Source: Bacteriovoracaceae bacterium (lineage in GTDB: Bacteria > Bdellovibrionota > Bacteriovoracia > Bacteriovoracales > Bacteriovoracaceae). From it: a stretch of 35,039 nt of DNA. Position numbers and translations under genes: made by a program. The notes below the pieces were generated by a model, which searched no databases, had not been told where the DNA came from, and was given only the letters and a program-made list of their open reading frames with translations. Positions 16,034 to 23,764 of the stretch are shown piece by piece (position 1 is the first letter of the stretch; each line of letters opens with the position of its first letter). Location of the stretch: NCBI GenBank assembly GCA_947448495.1, contig CANFNX010000012.1:1-35039 (forward strand), read 5' to 3'.

Positions 16034-17465
16034 GCTTTGTATAAATGGCAATAAATATTGTGCTTAGGATGAAGCCCCAATACACATTGAGATTCCAATC
16101 CCAATTGAGAATCATAGTGTTCAAATATACTCCACACATCCCGCATGCATAGGCACCAATGACAACGGTTGGAGTGAGTCGGTAATTAAACCATTTTTTC
16201 AAGATAACTTTGGTTGCAAAGAGCGCGAGAAGTGAGCCCCCCGTCCAAGATTGTGCTCTTAAGCCCAAGAGTAGAAGACCATCACTTTTTGCTGCGATGA
16301 TGGCAACAGTCAAAATAAGACCAGCGACAATGATGGAATCAATGATCCCATAAAATTTCATTCGTTTTGGATCTCGCTTGGGAAAGATATCATTGTAAAA
16401 AGTTGCACAGAGGGCATTGATTGTAGAATCAAGAACACTCATCGTGGCGGCCAATACTCCTGCGACCATGATACCTCTAAGCCCCGTGGGAAAGTAGTTC
16501 ACAATGAAATGGGGGAAAAGGTGATCAGCATTTGGGACTGAAGCCGGAATAGGATGAGATTGGTAGTGGGCCCACAGGAGCGCACCAACACTCAAGAAGA
16601 GTAAACCAACAGCAATAGAAATAAATGATGAAAAGAATATGGCGTATTGACCACCTCGAATATTTCGGTTCGCTGTTATACGTTGAGCAAAATCTTGATC
16701 CACACCATGGGTGGACATATCAAAAAGAAAACCACCCATAATTCCTATGACAAATGGCCAGGGATTAGTGAAATCAAGAATGGTTGTTTTTCCCGCATGC
16801 TGGGCTACCAGCATTAAGTCAGACCAACTTGTCCCACTGACCTTAGGAATAAGATAATGAGCGAGAAGTCCTCCGAAAATGAACAAGGAGAGTTGTAAAA
16901 TATCAGTTCTGACAACGGCCTTCAATCCACCCACTTGGATATAAACCAGTGTGAGTAGTGTGACACTGAGAAGCGCCATGGGAATTGAAAGTTGAAAAAA
17001 TTGTGCCACCAAAATGGAACCAGAGAAAAGTCTTACTCCGACTGAAATGATTTTACTACATGAATAAAAAAGCGCCACGGTTCTTCTGCCTGAAGGCAAG
17101 CCTGTGTGCTTGGCCATCACTTCATATATAGTTAAGCCTTGATCATAGACTCGAGGAAGAAATACTACAGCGATTACAAAACGAGCGGCGATCGCACCCA
17201 TATAGATTTGGATAAAAGAAAAATTATTTTTAAAAGCAAAGGCCGGAATACCTACAAAAGTAAGGGCCGAAACCTCGGTTGCAATAATGGAGCAAATGGA
17301 CTCAAAAAAGGTGAGGGATTTGTTGGCCATGTACTTTTCCTGAGCTATTTCCTCGGGTGTCTTGAGCTCAGACTCGTGCATGGTTTCCCTTGAAACCAAA
17401 GCAATCGCAAAGATGGCCACCACGTAAGCAATTACGAAAAACCAGTCAATTAGTTGAATATCCAT
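16005..17465 (-). CDS. Sodium:solute symporter (SSS family)
   Basis: A 486-residue polytopic inner-membrane protein (about 13 hydrophobic segments) of the SSS family, which uses the Na+ gradient to import solutes such as sugars, proline, pantothenate or carboxylates. Visible family segments are ESICSIIATEVSALTFVGIPAFAF (segment with the helix break near the Na/substrate site), FVIAVVFLPRVYDQGLTIYEVMAKHTG, and GGLKAVVRTDILQLSLFIFGG, the strongest SSS signature. DQDFAQRITANRNIRGGQYAIFFSSFI and GIMVAGVLAATMSVLDSTINALC complete the core. The substrate cannot be assigned. ATG 17465 has AAGGAC upstream. Its 3' end overlaps the convergent ABC ATPase gene by 29 bases, so the two transcripts are antisense there. 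Confidence 0.92.
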   Translation of the reverse strand: MDIQLIDWFFVIAYVVAIFAIALVSRETMHESELKTPEEIAQEKYMANKSLTFFESICSIIATEVSALTFVGIPAFAFKNNFSFIQIYMGAIAARFVIAVVFLPRVYDQGLTIYEVMAKHTGLPSGRRTVALFYSCSKIISVGVRLFSGSILVAQFFQLSIPMALLSVTLLTLVYIQVGGLKAVVRTDILQLSLFIFGGLLAHYLIPKVSGTSWSDLMLVAQHAGKTTILDFTNPWPFVIGIMGGFLFDMSTHGVDQDFAQRITANRNIRGGQYAIFFSSFISIAVGLLFLSVGALLWAHYQSHPIPASVPNADHLFPHFIVNYFPTGLRGIMVAGVLAATMSVLDSTINALCATFYNDIFPKRDPKRMKFYGIIDSIIVAGLILTVAIIAAKSDGLLLLGLRAQSWTGGSLLALFATKVILKKWFNYRLTPTVVIGAYACGMCGVYLNTMILNWDWNLNVYWGFILSTIFIAIYTKLRPLTSELA

Positions 17466-17597
17466 GTGAATGTCCTTTTGGTCAGTGTATGTTACCAGAT
17501 CGCTTAAGTCTACTTTTCCGCTTCAAAAGCTGTTCTGATTTTGTCCTCAATCTCCCCTCAAAATGTCCCGATAGGTATTGAGAAACATTGGATTTTT

Positions 17598-18599
17598 ATG
17601 AAGCCCATGACAGAAAACTTTGTGCCTTTAGCGATAAAAGATTTTGCAAAAAAAATCATTAGCGATGGGCATCTTTATTTGCGCACAAAAGATGGGCGTA
17701 GATTTTATTTGATGAAGCCGGGAATTTTTATCGACGAATCTTTTGTCAAAAAACATGCTACCAACCAAACTGTGTTTGATTATTTTCCTGTGACAGATGA
17801 GGTTCTCATCTCTCAATTTCAAACGTTGTTTAAGGAATTAAAATATCTTCAGTTCGAAAAAGATTTGCGACTGAAAACAGTTCAAATTGTTTCTTTTTTT
17901 AAAGAGATCTTTTTGACTGAAAAACATTTTTTAAGTTTTGCCCTGGCCTGCTTCTCTGAGTTTTGTGATCTCTCAGTTGATGACTTAAAAAAGATGCACG
18001 AAACAGACTTATACCTTTTTAGAAAATCTCTTTATTCATCAGCTTTTGCAGTTATCATTGGCCTTACGAATGACTTCTATCATTATCCCATGATTAAAGA
18101 TTTTTATAATCTTACACTTGGACTAGATATCGGTCTTTGTGACGCTCGTTATAGCTATTTTGTTGCCGAAGCATGTAATCGAGAGAATCAATCTCCTGGT
18201 TCGGGGATCGAATGGATGAAAAATGAAGGCGCGTCTGTGCTTGAGATTGATGTCTTTCTTAAGCATCCTGAGAGAAGTTATGATTATTTTAAAAATCAAT
18301 CTGAATTACTGGCCTATCCTGAGCTCAAAGAAATAGCTCTCTACCAACATGAGTTATCCCAGGGGAATGGGTTCCCGAGAGGAATTCCAAAGGGACAAGT
18401 TTCAAGTTGGGAAGCTGTCGTTATCCTTGCCAGTACAATGGTTGAAATCAAAGATGAGTACCATTTTGAAACAGATGTTCTGAATTATATTCTCAATTTC
18501 CAAAACCAAAAATTGACAGAGCTGCCAGTTCAGAGAGTTTACAAAAAACTCTGTATGAGCTTAGGCGATGTCTTTCAGGTAAAGGAGACTGCTGGTTGA
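17598..18599 (+). CDS. Degenerate HD-GYP domain protein
   Basis: 333 residues from ATG 17598 (ATG 17607 and an upstream TTG at 17541 are alternatives). The N-terminal part (about 1-100) has a small domain with LYLRTKDGRRFYLMKPG, a common front of Bdellovibrio HD-GYP proteins. The C-terminal half aligns by eye with HD-GYP. TLGLDIGLCD (173-182) sits where HDIGKI is expected, so the catalytic His of the HD pair is Leu176. KHPERSYDYF (222-231) matches the HPExGYxIL motif. YQHELSQGNGFPRGIPKG (249-266) matches HHExxDGxGYPxGLxG with GYP changed to GFP. Loss of metal ligands suggests a non-catalytic cyclic di-GMP receptor or partner-binding domain. An unconventional HD-GYP protein from Bdellovibrio (Bd1817) has been described. 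The stop overlaps the TTG start of the next gene, implying a shared function. Confidence 0.7.
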   Translation: MKPMTENFVPLAIKDFAKKIISDGHLYLRTKDGRRFYLMKPGIFIDESFVKKHATNQTVFDYFPVTDEVLISQFQTLFKELKYLQFEKDLRLKTVQIVSFFKEIFLTEKHFLSFALACFSEFCDLSVDDLKKMHETDLYLFRKSLYSSAFAVIIGLTNDFYHYPMIKDFYNLTLGLDIGLCDARYSYFVAEACNRENQSPGSGIEWMKNEGASVLEIDVFLKHPERSYDYFKNQSELLAYPELKEIALYQHELSQGNGFPRGIPKGQVSSWEAVVILASTMVEIKDEYHFETDVLNYILNFQNQKLTELPVQRVYKKLCMSLGDVFQVKETAG

Positions 18600-21500
18600 G
18601 TACTGAAATGGTTAAAAAGAAAATGGCCATTTTAAATCTCGCCGGAGCGCTAGCTCCTGAGATTATGCAGTACTTTGCCAAAAAAGGGATTGAGATATTC
18701 TCTCCAGAACAAAATCTTCACCTGGATTGGACTCATATTCTTACTTCAGGCCAGATTGATTTTTTCGCCATCAGCGCTGAGTACGATACCATTAAGAAGA
18801 ATATTAAGCTTGTCTCAATTTCTCCATTAGATGACTTACAACCATTTGTCATGTCGAACGGTAAATTAATACTAGATGATGTTTGGTTTAAGCACGGATT
18901 TGGAGAATTCATTTTAGATAAGTTTTTTCAGGATTTTGGTGGGATTGCCCTGGGTGATAGCTATCCTGTTTTCAAGGAAAGAGGCTCATTCAATATTACC
19001 AATCCGTTTAATACGGGTGAATATCTTGACCGCCTTGTGCACACTGCTTTCCTAGATGGGATGAGCGGGCTTTCCATAAAAACTTTCTTCGATCATCTCG
19101 TCATGTATTTAACAGGACTAAAAAATAAAGGGAAACTAGGATTACCAATTGAAGTGACCTATGGCTACTTCGAGGATGTCTTTGGGATTCAGCTTCATTT
19201 CTTTACCAAAGATCTCATTTTGGAAGATCTTACGTTAAGTCTTTCGAGCGAAATATCAAAAAAGGCTGAAGAGTATTTGCTTAATATCTCAGTCCACTCT
19301 TGCGATTTTTTTGACCTCACCTTCCTCCAGGAAGTCAATAAAGCCGTTGTCACTGGACTTTGGACCAAAGATGACAGTATCAAGATTGAAAATCGCGGAT
19401 TGTTAATTAGCAATCTCTCTTCAACATCGGCCATAACTCATTATCCTTCAGAAGGTGTAACATCTTATCAAGGAACTGAACCCGTTCTTACTGATCTCTC
19501 CGAAAAAATTGTTTTACCGGGATCAAGTCCTAGAGAATCATTCGGGGATAAATTTGATGTTCCAGATAATCAAATCGATGATGAGGATGTGACTCAGACT
19601 ATCGGTGGTGGACCTTACAGCAATGATGAGCAAGCAACTCTTGTAAAGGGTACCAAAGATTTATCGGAAGATATTCAACGAATTGCTGGCGGATCTAGTG
19701 CTGAAAAAGAGTCATCGACCATAGTAAAAGGTACTCAGGCCGATGTTGATGATGCGGCGACACTAGTTAAAGGAACCCGAGAAGAGAAAGAGTCTACTCA
19801 GACAATAGCTGGTGGGCCTGCTTCGAAAAAAGAGCAAGTTTCAATTGTTAAAGGGACCAAAGCAGCGCCAGATGAGGTAATGAAAATTTCAGGTGATAGC
19901 GAATCAAGTGATGATGAATCGCTAGAGATGATAAAAGGTGCTGCTAGTCGAACACAGCAAGCTCTTAAAATAAAATCTTTGAATCCCAATAATCAAGTTG
20001 ATGAAGAAAATCAGGTTGATGCGACCAATCCTATAGATCAGAACCAGCTCATTGGAACTAAGACTAATCCACCAAGAAAAGTAACTTCCTCCATTTCGCC
20101 TGCAGATGACAAAACAGATTCCGAGAATTCGATTGATTCGCGAAAAAATCAACGAGAGATGGCAAACCAGCGACAGAATGAGATGGCGATAGAGGATCAA
20201 GAGCTGGAGTTCGAAGCACCTGCCGGAACTCTTTTGAAAGACAAGCATTTGGTCAAGGGGAGCAAGGAAGAAGAAAATGCCAAGCAAGTGATTCAGCAGG
20301 AGCGGGCAAAAATCCAAGAGATTCTCAAGATTAAATCTTTGAAGAGTGAGTTCCCTGCGGAGCTGAAAAATAAATTTAATGATCATCTTATCTCGCAAGA
20401 TAAGACATTGGCCCAGGCGACAGAGAAAGATCTTGAGGAATTTAAAAAACAACAAATTCAGCATGCTATAAAAAATGCCTCAGCTCCGCTTGAAAGTCGC
20501 ATGATAGGCAAATCTTCAGGAGTTCCTCAGGAAGTTGCTAGCTCTGGCAATGACAGGGCCAGTGAACTAAAAATGATGGCCCTAACTGCAGAAAATGAGA
20601 ATTTAAAATCAAAAATGAAAACACTTTTGAGTGAAGTGAAAATTCTCAAGGACTCAAAATCTCAAATGGCCGACTTTCATCGCAAGGCGATGGAAACAGC
20701 AGAAACCATAACTCAAAATCAACAGAGTGCTCAGCTTGATCAGTTATTACGTGAACAAATGTTGCAGAAAATTAAGTCAGAGAATGGTCTCAGCGGGCCA
20801 GACGCTAAGAAGCTTGTGGATCTTATGGAGCGAGAAACCCAATTCGTTCAAGGTTCTAAAGAGATTGAAGCTCGCTTGAAAAAAGCACAAATCGAATTAA
20901 ATCAGAAAGAGACTTTTTTTACACAGGAAATTGAAAAGCTTAACAGGCAACTAAAAGCAAAAGAAACAGTGATTACGAAGTCGAAAGAAAATGTCACGGC
21001 GATGTTTGAAAAGAAAGATCAAGAGATCTTTATGCTTAATGAAAAACTAAAAGAAGCCAATAAAGTTGCCATGACCAATAATCCTCAGGCGCAGCAATTG
21101 TACGTTAAGGAGCTTGAGAAACAAGTTTCCAATCATCAGAAAATGATTGAGATATATAAAGAGAAGCTGTCCCAGTTTCCAATGGCAAAGACTGATGATG
21201 AAATTAGCAAAGAAGAAAATCGTAAACTTCAAATGATGAATACCCAATTCAAAAATCAGTTAGATATTGCCAAAAAAGAAATTCAAAAGTTTCAGGATAA
21301 GATGTCCCATGACTCCGAGCAATTGATAAATCTCAAAACGGAGAAATTAAAACTTGAAGAAAGTCTTAAGAAGGCGAATATGGCGGTTAAAAAAGAAGAA
21401 CTCGCGAGCAATACGCCTTCTCAACTAGAAAGCGAAGTGAAGAAACTTAAAGGCCTTTGTGAATTTTATGAGGTTCAAATTAAAGAAGCCCAAACTCGTA

Positions 21501-21796
21501 ATAGAGAGCAGGATGTTAAGCTTCAAGCGGCCCTGAAAAATCAAAAGAAAGATAATATTGCCGATGAATCAGGAAAGGGCCGACTGGGTCAGCTTGAAAA
21601 CAATGTGCGTAAGTTAACCCAGGATCTGGTAGAAAGTCGTAACCAATTAGCCGAGATGAAAAAAGACGCTAGTAAGTTAAAACTAGAAAAAGTCGCACTT
21701 CAGAACCAGTTGGATAAATATAAAAAGGCCGAAAAGACCGATAAGGCGAAGCCTGCACTGCCCAAAAAGCCAGGAACTGGCGGAAAAGCCGCTTAA
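18596..21796 (+). CDS. Large repeat and coiled-coil protein of unknown family
   Basis: 1066 residues, not recognised. I chose TTG 18596: AAAGGAG lies eight bases upstream and the codon overlaps the preceding stop (TTGA). ATG 18608 would leave the ribosome site 20 bases away. The layout is as follows. Residues 1-270 are a globular alpha/beta region starting AILNLAGALAPEIMQYFAKKGIEI. Residues 270-325 are a Pro/Ser linker. Residues 328-450 hold tandem VKGT-type repeats. Residues 450-640 are a charged, Gln/Asn-rich disordered stretch with two IKSL motifs and another VKGSKEEE. Residues 640-1045 are almost continuous coiled coil, and the tail ends in KPALPKKPGTGGKAA. No signal peptide or membrane segment is seen, so it is probably cytoplasmic. 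Coupling to a degenerate HD-GYP gene suggests a scaffold responding to that protein. The terminal basic Pro/Lys tail could bind nucleic acid or membrane. Confidence 0.72.
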   Translation: MSTEMVKKKMAILNLAGALAPEIMQYFAKKGIEIFSPEQNLHLDWTHILTSGQIDFFAISAEYDTIKKNIKLVSISPLDDLQPFVMSNGKLILDDVWFKHGFGEFILDKFFQDFGGIALGDSYPVFKERGSFNITNPFNTGEYLDRLVHTAFLDGMSGLSIKTFFDHLVMYLTGLKNKGKLGLPIEVTYGYFEDVFGIQLHFFTKDLILEDLTLSLSSEISKKAEEYLLNISVHSCDFFDLTFLQEVNKAVVTGLWTKDDSIKIENRGLLISNLSSTSAITHYPSEGVTSYQGTEPVLTDLSEKIVLPGSSPRESFGDKFDVPDNQIDDEDVTQTIGGGPYSNDEQATLVKGTKDLSEDIQRIAGGSSAEKESSTIVKGTQADVDDAATLVKGTREEKESTQTIAGGPASKKEQVSIVKGTKAAPDEVMKISGDSESSDDESLEMIKGAASRTQQALKIKSLNPNNQVDEENQVDATNPIDQNQLIGTKTNPPRKVTSSISPADDKTDSENSIDSRKNQREMANQRQNEMAIEDQELEFEAPAGTLLKDKHLVKGSKEEENAKQVIQQERAKIQEILKIKSLKSEFPAELKNKFNDHLISQDKTLAQATEKDLEEFKKQQIQHAIKNASAPLESRMIGKSSGVPQEVASSGNDRASELKMMALTAENENLKSKMKTLLSEVKILKDSKSQMADFHRKAMETAETITQNQQSAQLDQLLREQMLQKIKSENGLSGPDAKKLVDLMERETQFVQGSKEIEARLKKAQIELNQKETFFTQEIEKLNRQLKAKETVITKSKENVTAMFEKKDQEIFMLNEKLKEANKVAMTNNPQAQQLYVKELEKQVSNHQKMIEIYKEKLSQFPMAKTDDEISKEENRKLQMMNTQFKNQLDIAKKEIQKFQDKMSHDSEQLINLKTEKLKLEESLKKANMAVKKEELASNTPSQLESEVKKLKGLCEFYEVQIKEAQTRNREQDVKLQAALKNQKKDNIADESGKGRLGQLENNVRKLTQDLVESRNQLAEMKKDASKLKLEKVALQNQLDKYKKAEKTDKAKPALPKKPGTGGKAA
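19577..19946 (+). repeat. Tandem protein repeats encoding I-x-GG...VKGT units
   Basis: The encoded units are TQTIGGGPYSNDEQATLVKGTK, then IQRIAGGSSAEKESSTIVKGTQ, a half unit AATLVKGTREEKES, then TQTIAGGPASKKEQVSIVKGTK, and a decayed VMKISGDSESSDDESLEMIKGA. The period is about 25-27 residues with one shorter unit. DNA copies are diverged in third positions, so the array is not a recent slippage product and protein-level selection is likely. Confidence 0.75.
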
Positions 21797-21863
21797 AGAA
21801 AGATTTTTTCTTGCCAAATTTCTCCTGTTCCCTCATTATCAAACACCTCTCACATACCTAGTT

Positions 21864-21946
21864 GCCCAGTTGGTGGAATTGGTAGACACGTTAGGCTTAG
21901 AACCTAATGCGCGAGCGTGGGGGTTCGAGTCCCTCACTGGGCACCA
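21864..21946 (+). tRNA. tRNA-Leu (anticodon UAG)
   Basis: 83 bases with the acceptor stem GCCCAGT/ACTGGGC. The anticodon stem TTAGG/CCTAA encloses loop CTTAGAA, which gives anticodon TAG for CUA (and other CUN) leucine codons. The D arm contains TGGTGGAATTGGTAGACACG. The variable arm is long enough for class II, and the T loop is TTCGAGT. The discriminator A and CCA are encoded. No duplicated 3' end indicating an integrated element is seen downstream. Confidence 0.97.
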
Positions 21947-21991
21947 ACTTTTTCCGAAAGGAACAAGTTAGTAAAAGTGTGAAAGATTTTT

Positions 21992-22023
21992 AAAAGCTCC
22001 GTCTCGCGCCGGGGCTTTTTTTT
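21992..22023 (+). terminator. Intrinsic terminator after tRNA-Leu
   Basis: AAAAGCTCCG (21992-22001) pairs with CGGGGCTTTT (22010-22019) around an 8-base loop. A run of eight T follows from 22016. It is well placed to end the tRNA transcript 45 bases downstream of CCA. Confidence 0.85.
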
Positions 22024-22054
22024 GCCTATTTTTTATAAAATCTGGTGAACCTCG

Positions 22055-22489
22055 ATGAAAAACACTCTCATTAAAAATTTCCCGCTCTTTCTCATCTTTG
22101 GTGCCATGGGCATGGCGATGGAAATCTTTTTCACTGCTTTTTACGACATTATCGTTCATCATCAGACAAACGTGGCCCTCAAGGGATTTTCTTACGCCTG
22201 GATGTTACCGATTTATGGAATTGCGGCCTATGCTTTCCCGCCACTGATTGAGAAATTGAAGGCGATCGGCTGGTTGGGAAGAGGACTGGTTTTTGGCGTT
22301 GGCATCTTGATCGTTGAGTATATTGCCGGAGCTTTGCTAAAATCCCTCACTGGGGCCTGTCCCTGGGAGTATAAAGAGGGGTGGCATCTTCACGGCTTTA
22401 TCCGCTTTGATTTTTATCCGCTCTGGACTATCTTTGCCATGGCCGTGGAGAAGCTTCTTCTATGGCTGAAACCTCGGTTGATGCTGTAG
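22055..22489 (+). CDS. Small CmpB-type membrane protein (putative ABC permease family)
   Basis: 144 residues with about four hydrophobic segments: FLIFGAMGMAMEIFFTAFYD, FSYAWMLPIYGIAAYAF, GRGLVFGVGILIVEYIAGALL and FDFYPLWTIFAMAVEKLLLWL. The MEIFFT start, the IVEYIAG segment and the CPWEYKEGWHLHGFIRFDFYPLW stretch fit the family annotated as putative ABC transporter permease CmpB (PF06541). The actual function of that family is poorly known. It stands alone on the plus strand after the tRNA terminator and ends five bases before the convergent membrane protein gene. The ribosome site before ATG 22055 is weak. Confidence 0.7.
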   Translation: MKNTLIKNFPLFLIFGAMGMAMEIFFTAFYDIIVHHQTNVALKGFSYAWMLPIYGIAAYAFPPLIEKLKAIGWLGRGLVFGVGILIVEYIAGALLKSLTGACPWEYKEGWHLHGFIRFDFYPLWTIFAMAVEKLLLWLKPRLML

Positions 22490-22494
22490 ATGAT

Positions 22495-22965
22495 CTAAGA
22501 AAATTTTTTGATTCGCCAAAAGACTTCCAGACCTAAAACAGCACTGAGAACGGCCCCAGTGAGCCATGCCATAAACATCACGAATTGAAATTTAACCCCA
22601 AAAATCATAAAGCAAATGAGTGCGATGGCACCGATAGAGGTAAAAGAGGGTAGTTCTATTTTTCTTAAAACTCGCAGCTCGTCGTGATTGAGTATAAAAA
22701 CAGAAATAACGGATCCAAGCCCTAAAAATATCGCTCCACAGGCGATATTACACGCGAGCTCTCCCCAACTCATCAAGATATGCCCCAGAAAAGAATGCGG
22801 ATTAAAACCGAGGTCGAATTGTGGGCAAATGCTCAGCACGATGAAACTTGCAAAGAATTGAATGATGGCGAGTTTAATAAAAACTCTGATCCATGCAGGT
22901 GAAAGTTTAGACTTTATGTCGGATTGGATTTTCTTTTTTAAATCAAGTGGCATGTGATTATTCAT
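22495..22965 (-). CDS. Four-helix membrane protein, putative anti-sigma partner
   Basis: 156 residues. A short charged cytoplasmic N-terminus (MPLDLKKKIQSDIKSKLSPAW) is followed by four hydrophobic segments at about 27-48, 65-95, 108-126 and 128-148. It starts eight bases after the ECF sigma gene's stop with a good GAGGTAAAAG site, so the two are cotranscribed. ECF factors are usually co-encoded with a membrane anti-sigma factor. This one lacks the zinc-type HxxxCxxC anti-sigma motif. It is reminiscent of NrsF/DUF1109 only in being multi-spanning and sigma-linked, and it is shorter than that family. Four cysteines sit in or near the membrane segments and could sense redox or metals. The anti-sigma role rests on context. 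Confidence 0.55.
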   Translation of the reverse strand: MNNHMPLDLKKKIQSDIKSKLSPAWIRVFIKLAIIQFFASFIVLSICPQFDLGFNPHSFLGHILMSWGELACNIACGAIFLGLGSVISVFILNHDELRVLRKIELPSFTSIGAIALICFMIFGVKFQFVMFMAWLTGAVLSAVLGLEVFWRIKKFS

Positions 22966-22973
22966 CTTTTACC

Positions 22974-23459
22974 TCATTGTTTTTTTCTTAGCAAGCGAAG
23001 GGAGCGGCTGATGATTTGTCTGATATTCGCTGGTGTAGAATTAAGCTTCTTTGCTATTTCTTCAAAACTCATGTCCGCTAGATATTTCATTTCAATAATG
23101 GAACGATTTTTTTTATTCAGTGCGTGAAGGGATTCATCAATATCAATCTCGTTTTTTTCATTCATCAAAAATTCTTTTAGCTCTTCAAGATTGATTTTAG
23201 ACGATTTTCGAAGGTGATCATAAAGAACACTGCGAGCAATCACAAATAACCAGGCATCGAAAGGGTGTTTCGGGTCATATTTTTCTTTTGTTGAGTGAAG
23301 TTTGAAGAAAATATTTTGAGTCACATCTTCGACTTCATTTTTTGAAAAGAGGTGTTTTGAGACATAGGCATAGACTCTTTGATGAATTCTCTCAAATAAT
23401 TCATCAAAGGCGCTGGCATCACCATCAGCATATCGAAGCATGAGTTCTTCGTTCGTCAA
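22974..23459 (-). CDS. ECF-type RNA polymerase sigma factor
   Basis: 161 residues from TTG 23459. Region 2 is DASAFDELFERIHQRVYAYVSKHLFSKNEVEDVTQNIFFKLH...FDAWLFVIARSVLYDHLRK (about 13-85). Region 4 is LNKKNRSIIEMKYLADMSFEEIAKKLNSTPANIRQIISRSLRLLRKK (about 110-158). An in-frame ATG at 23495 gives a longer reading, but a very strong AGGGGGGAGG lies just before TTG 23459. MTNEELMLRYADGD is the typical ECF start, and the longer version would begin upstream of the predicted transcription start. It drives, by inference, its own operon and the divergent cysteine-rich gene. Confidence 0.9.
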   Translation of the reverse strand: MTNEELMLRYADGDASAFDELFERIHQRVYAYVSKHLFSKNEVEDVTQNIFFKLHSTKEKYDPKHPFDAWLFVIARSVLYDHLRKSSKINLEELKEFLMNEKNEIDIDESLHALNKKNRSIIEMKYLADMSFEEIAKKLNSTPANIRQIISRSLRLLRKKQ

Positions 23460-23486
23460 ACGGCCCTCCCCCCTAGCTATATAGTA

Positions 23487-23513
23487 TACGATCATTTTTT
23501 ATAATTTGTGACA
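23487..23513 (-). promoter_or_regulatory. ECF-type promoter of the sigma factor operon
   Basis: Read on the minus strand: -35 element TGTCACA (plus 23507-23513), 16-base spacer, -10 element CGTA (plus 23487-23490). The expected transcript start is about 23478-23481, which leaves room for the ribosome site before TTG 23459. It has the same elements and spacing as the plus-strand promoter next to it. Confidence 0.7.
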
Positions 23514-23525
23514 AGGTTGTCACAA
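23506..23525. repeat. Perfect inverted repeat shared by two divergent ECF promoters
   Basis: TTGTGACAA (23506-23514) and TTGTCACAA (23517-23525) are exact reverse complements separated by GG. Each arm contains the -35 element of one of the two divergent promoters. It could also serve as a dimeric operator. Confidence 0.85.
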
Positions 23526-23544
23526 AAGCCTCATCTTATGCGTA
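23518..23544 (+). promoter_or_regulatory. ECF-type promoter of the cysteine-rich peptide gene
   Basis: TGTCACA (23518-23524), 16-base spacer, CGTA (23541-23544). The predicted start is about 23551, ahead of AAAGGAGG and ATG 23576. Identical spacing to the divergent copy strongly suggests recognition by the same sigma factor. Confidence 0.7.
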
Positions 23545-23575
23545 TTCCTTGATGAGGTTAATAAAGGAGGACTTT

Positions 23576-23764
23576 ATGTCAAAATTAGCTACATTTTCAT
23601 TACTTATGGCGCTTGCTGCTCCAGTGGCCTTCGCGACAGAACATCAGAACGAAAAAGAAAAATGTTCTTGCTCGAAAGAATGCAAAGAAAAGTGCCAAAA
23701 AGGGAAATCAGAAGACTGTCAGTGCAAGGAATGCGATTGTAAAAAAAGTCATCAGTGCCATTAA
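23576..23764 (+). CDS. Small exported cysteine-rich (metallothionein-like) peptide
   Basis: 62 residues from ATG 23576, chosen because AAAGGAGG lies five to six bases upstream and it gives a clean signal peptide (MSKLATFSLLMALAAPVAFA, cleavage after AFA). The mature peptide of about 42 residues has nine cysteines in CxC and CxxxC arrangements (KCSCSKECKEKC, DCQCKECDC, ending CH), with many Lys and Glu and two His. This suggests metal binding in the periplasm or outside the cell. It is not a recognised metallothionein family. DUF2282 peptides (bufferins) controlled by ECF factors in Caulobacter are a functional analogue only. The stop codon overlaps the convergent alkD-like stop at a shared TTAA. 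Regulation by the divergent ECF factor is inferred from the mirrored promoter. Confidence 0.78.
   Translation: MSKLATFSLLMALAAPVAFATEHQNEKEKCSCSKECKEKCQKGKSEDCQCKECDCKKSHQCH

Noticed and set aside
19922-20464. 180-codon minus-strand frame opposite the repeat protein
   Set aside because: It lies inside a well-supported plus-strand gene, has a composition typical of an antisense shadow, and has no ribosome site or recognisable domain.
21864-22023. Integration site of a mobile element at tRNA-Leu
   Set aside because: The genes after the tRNA are ordinary, there is no integrase, and I see no repeat of the tRNA 3' end downstream.
23460-23495. ATG 23495 as the start of the ECF sigma factor
   Set aside because: It lies inside the predicted minus-strand promoter, upstream of the expected transcript start. 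A much better ribosome site serves TTG 23459.
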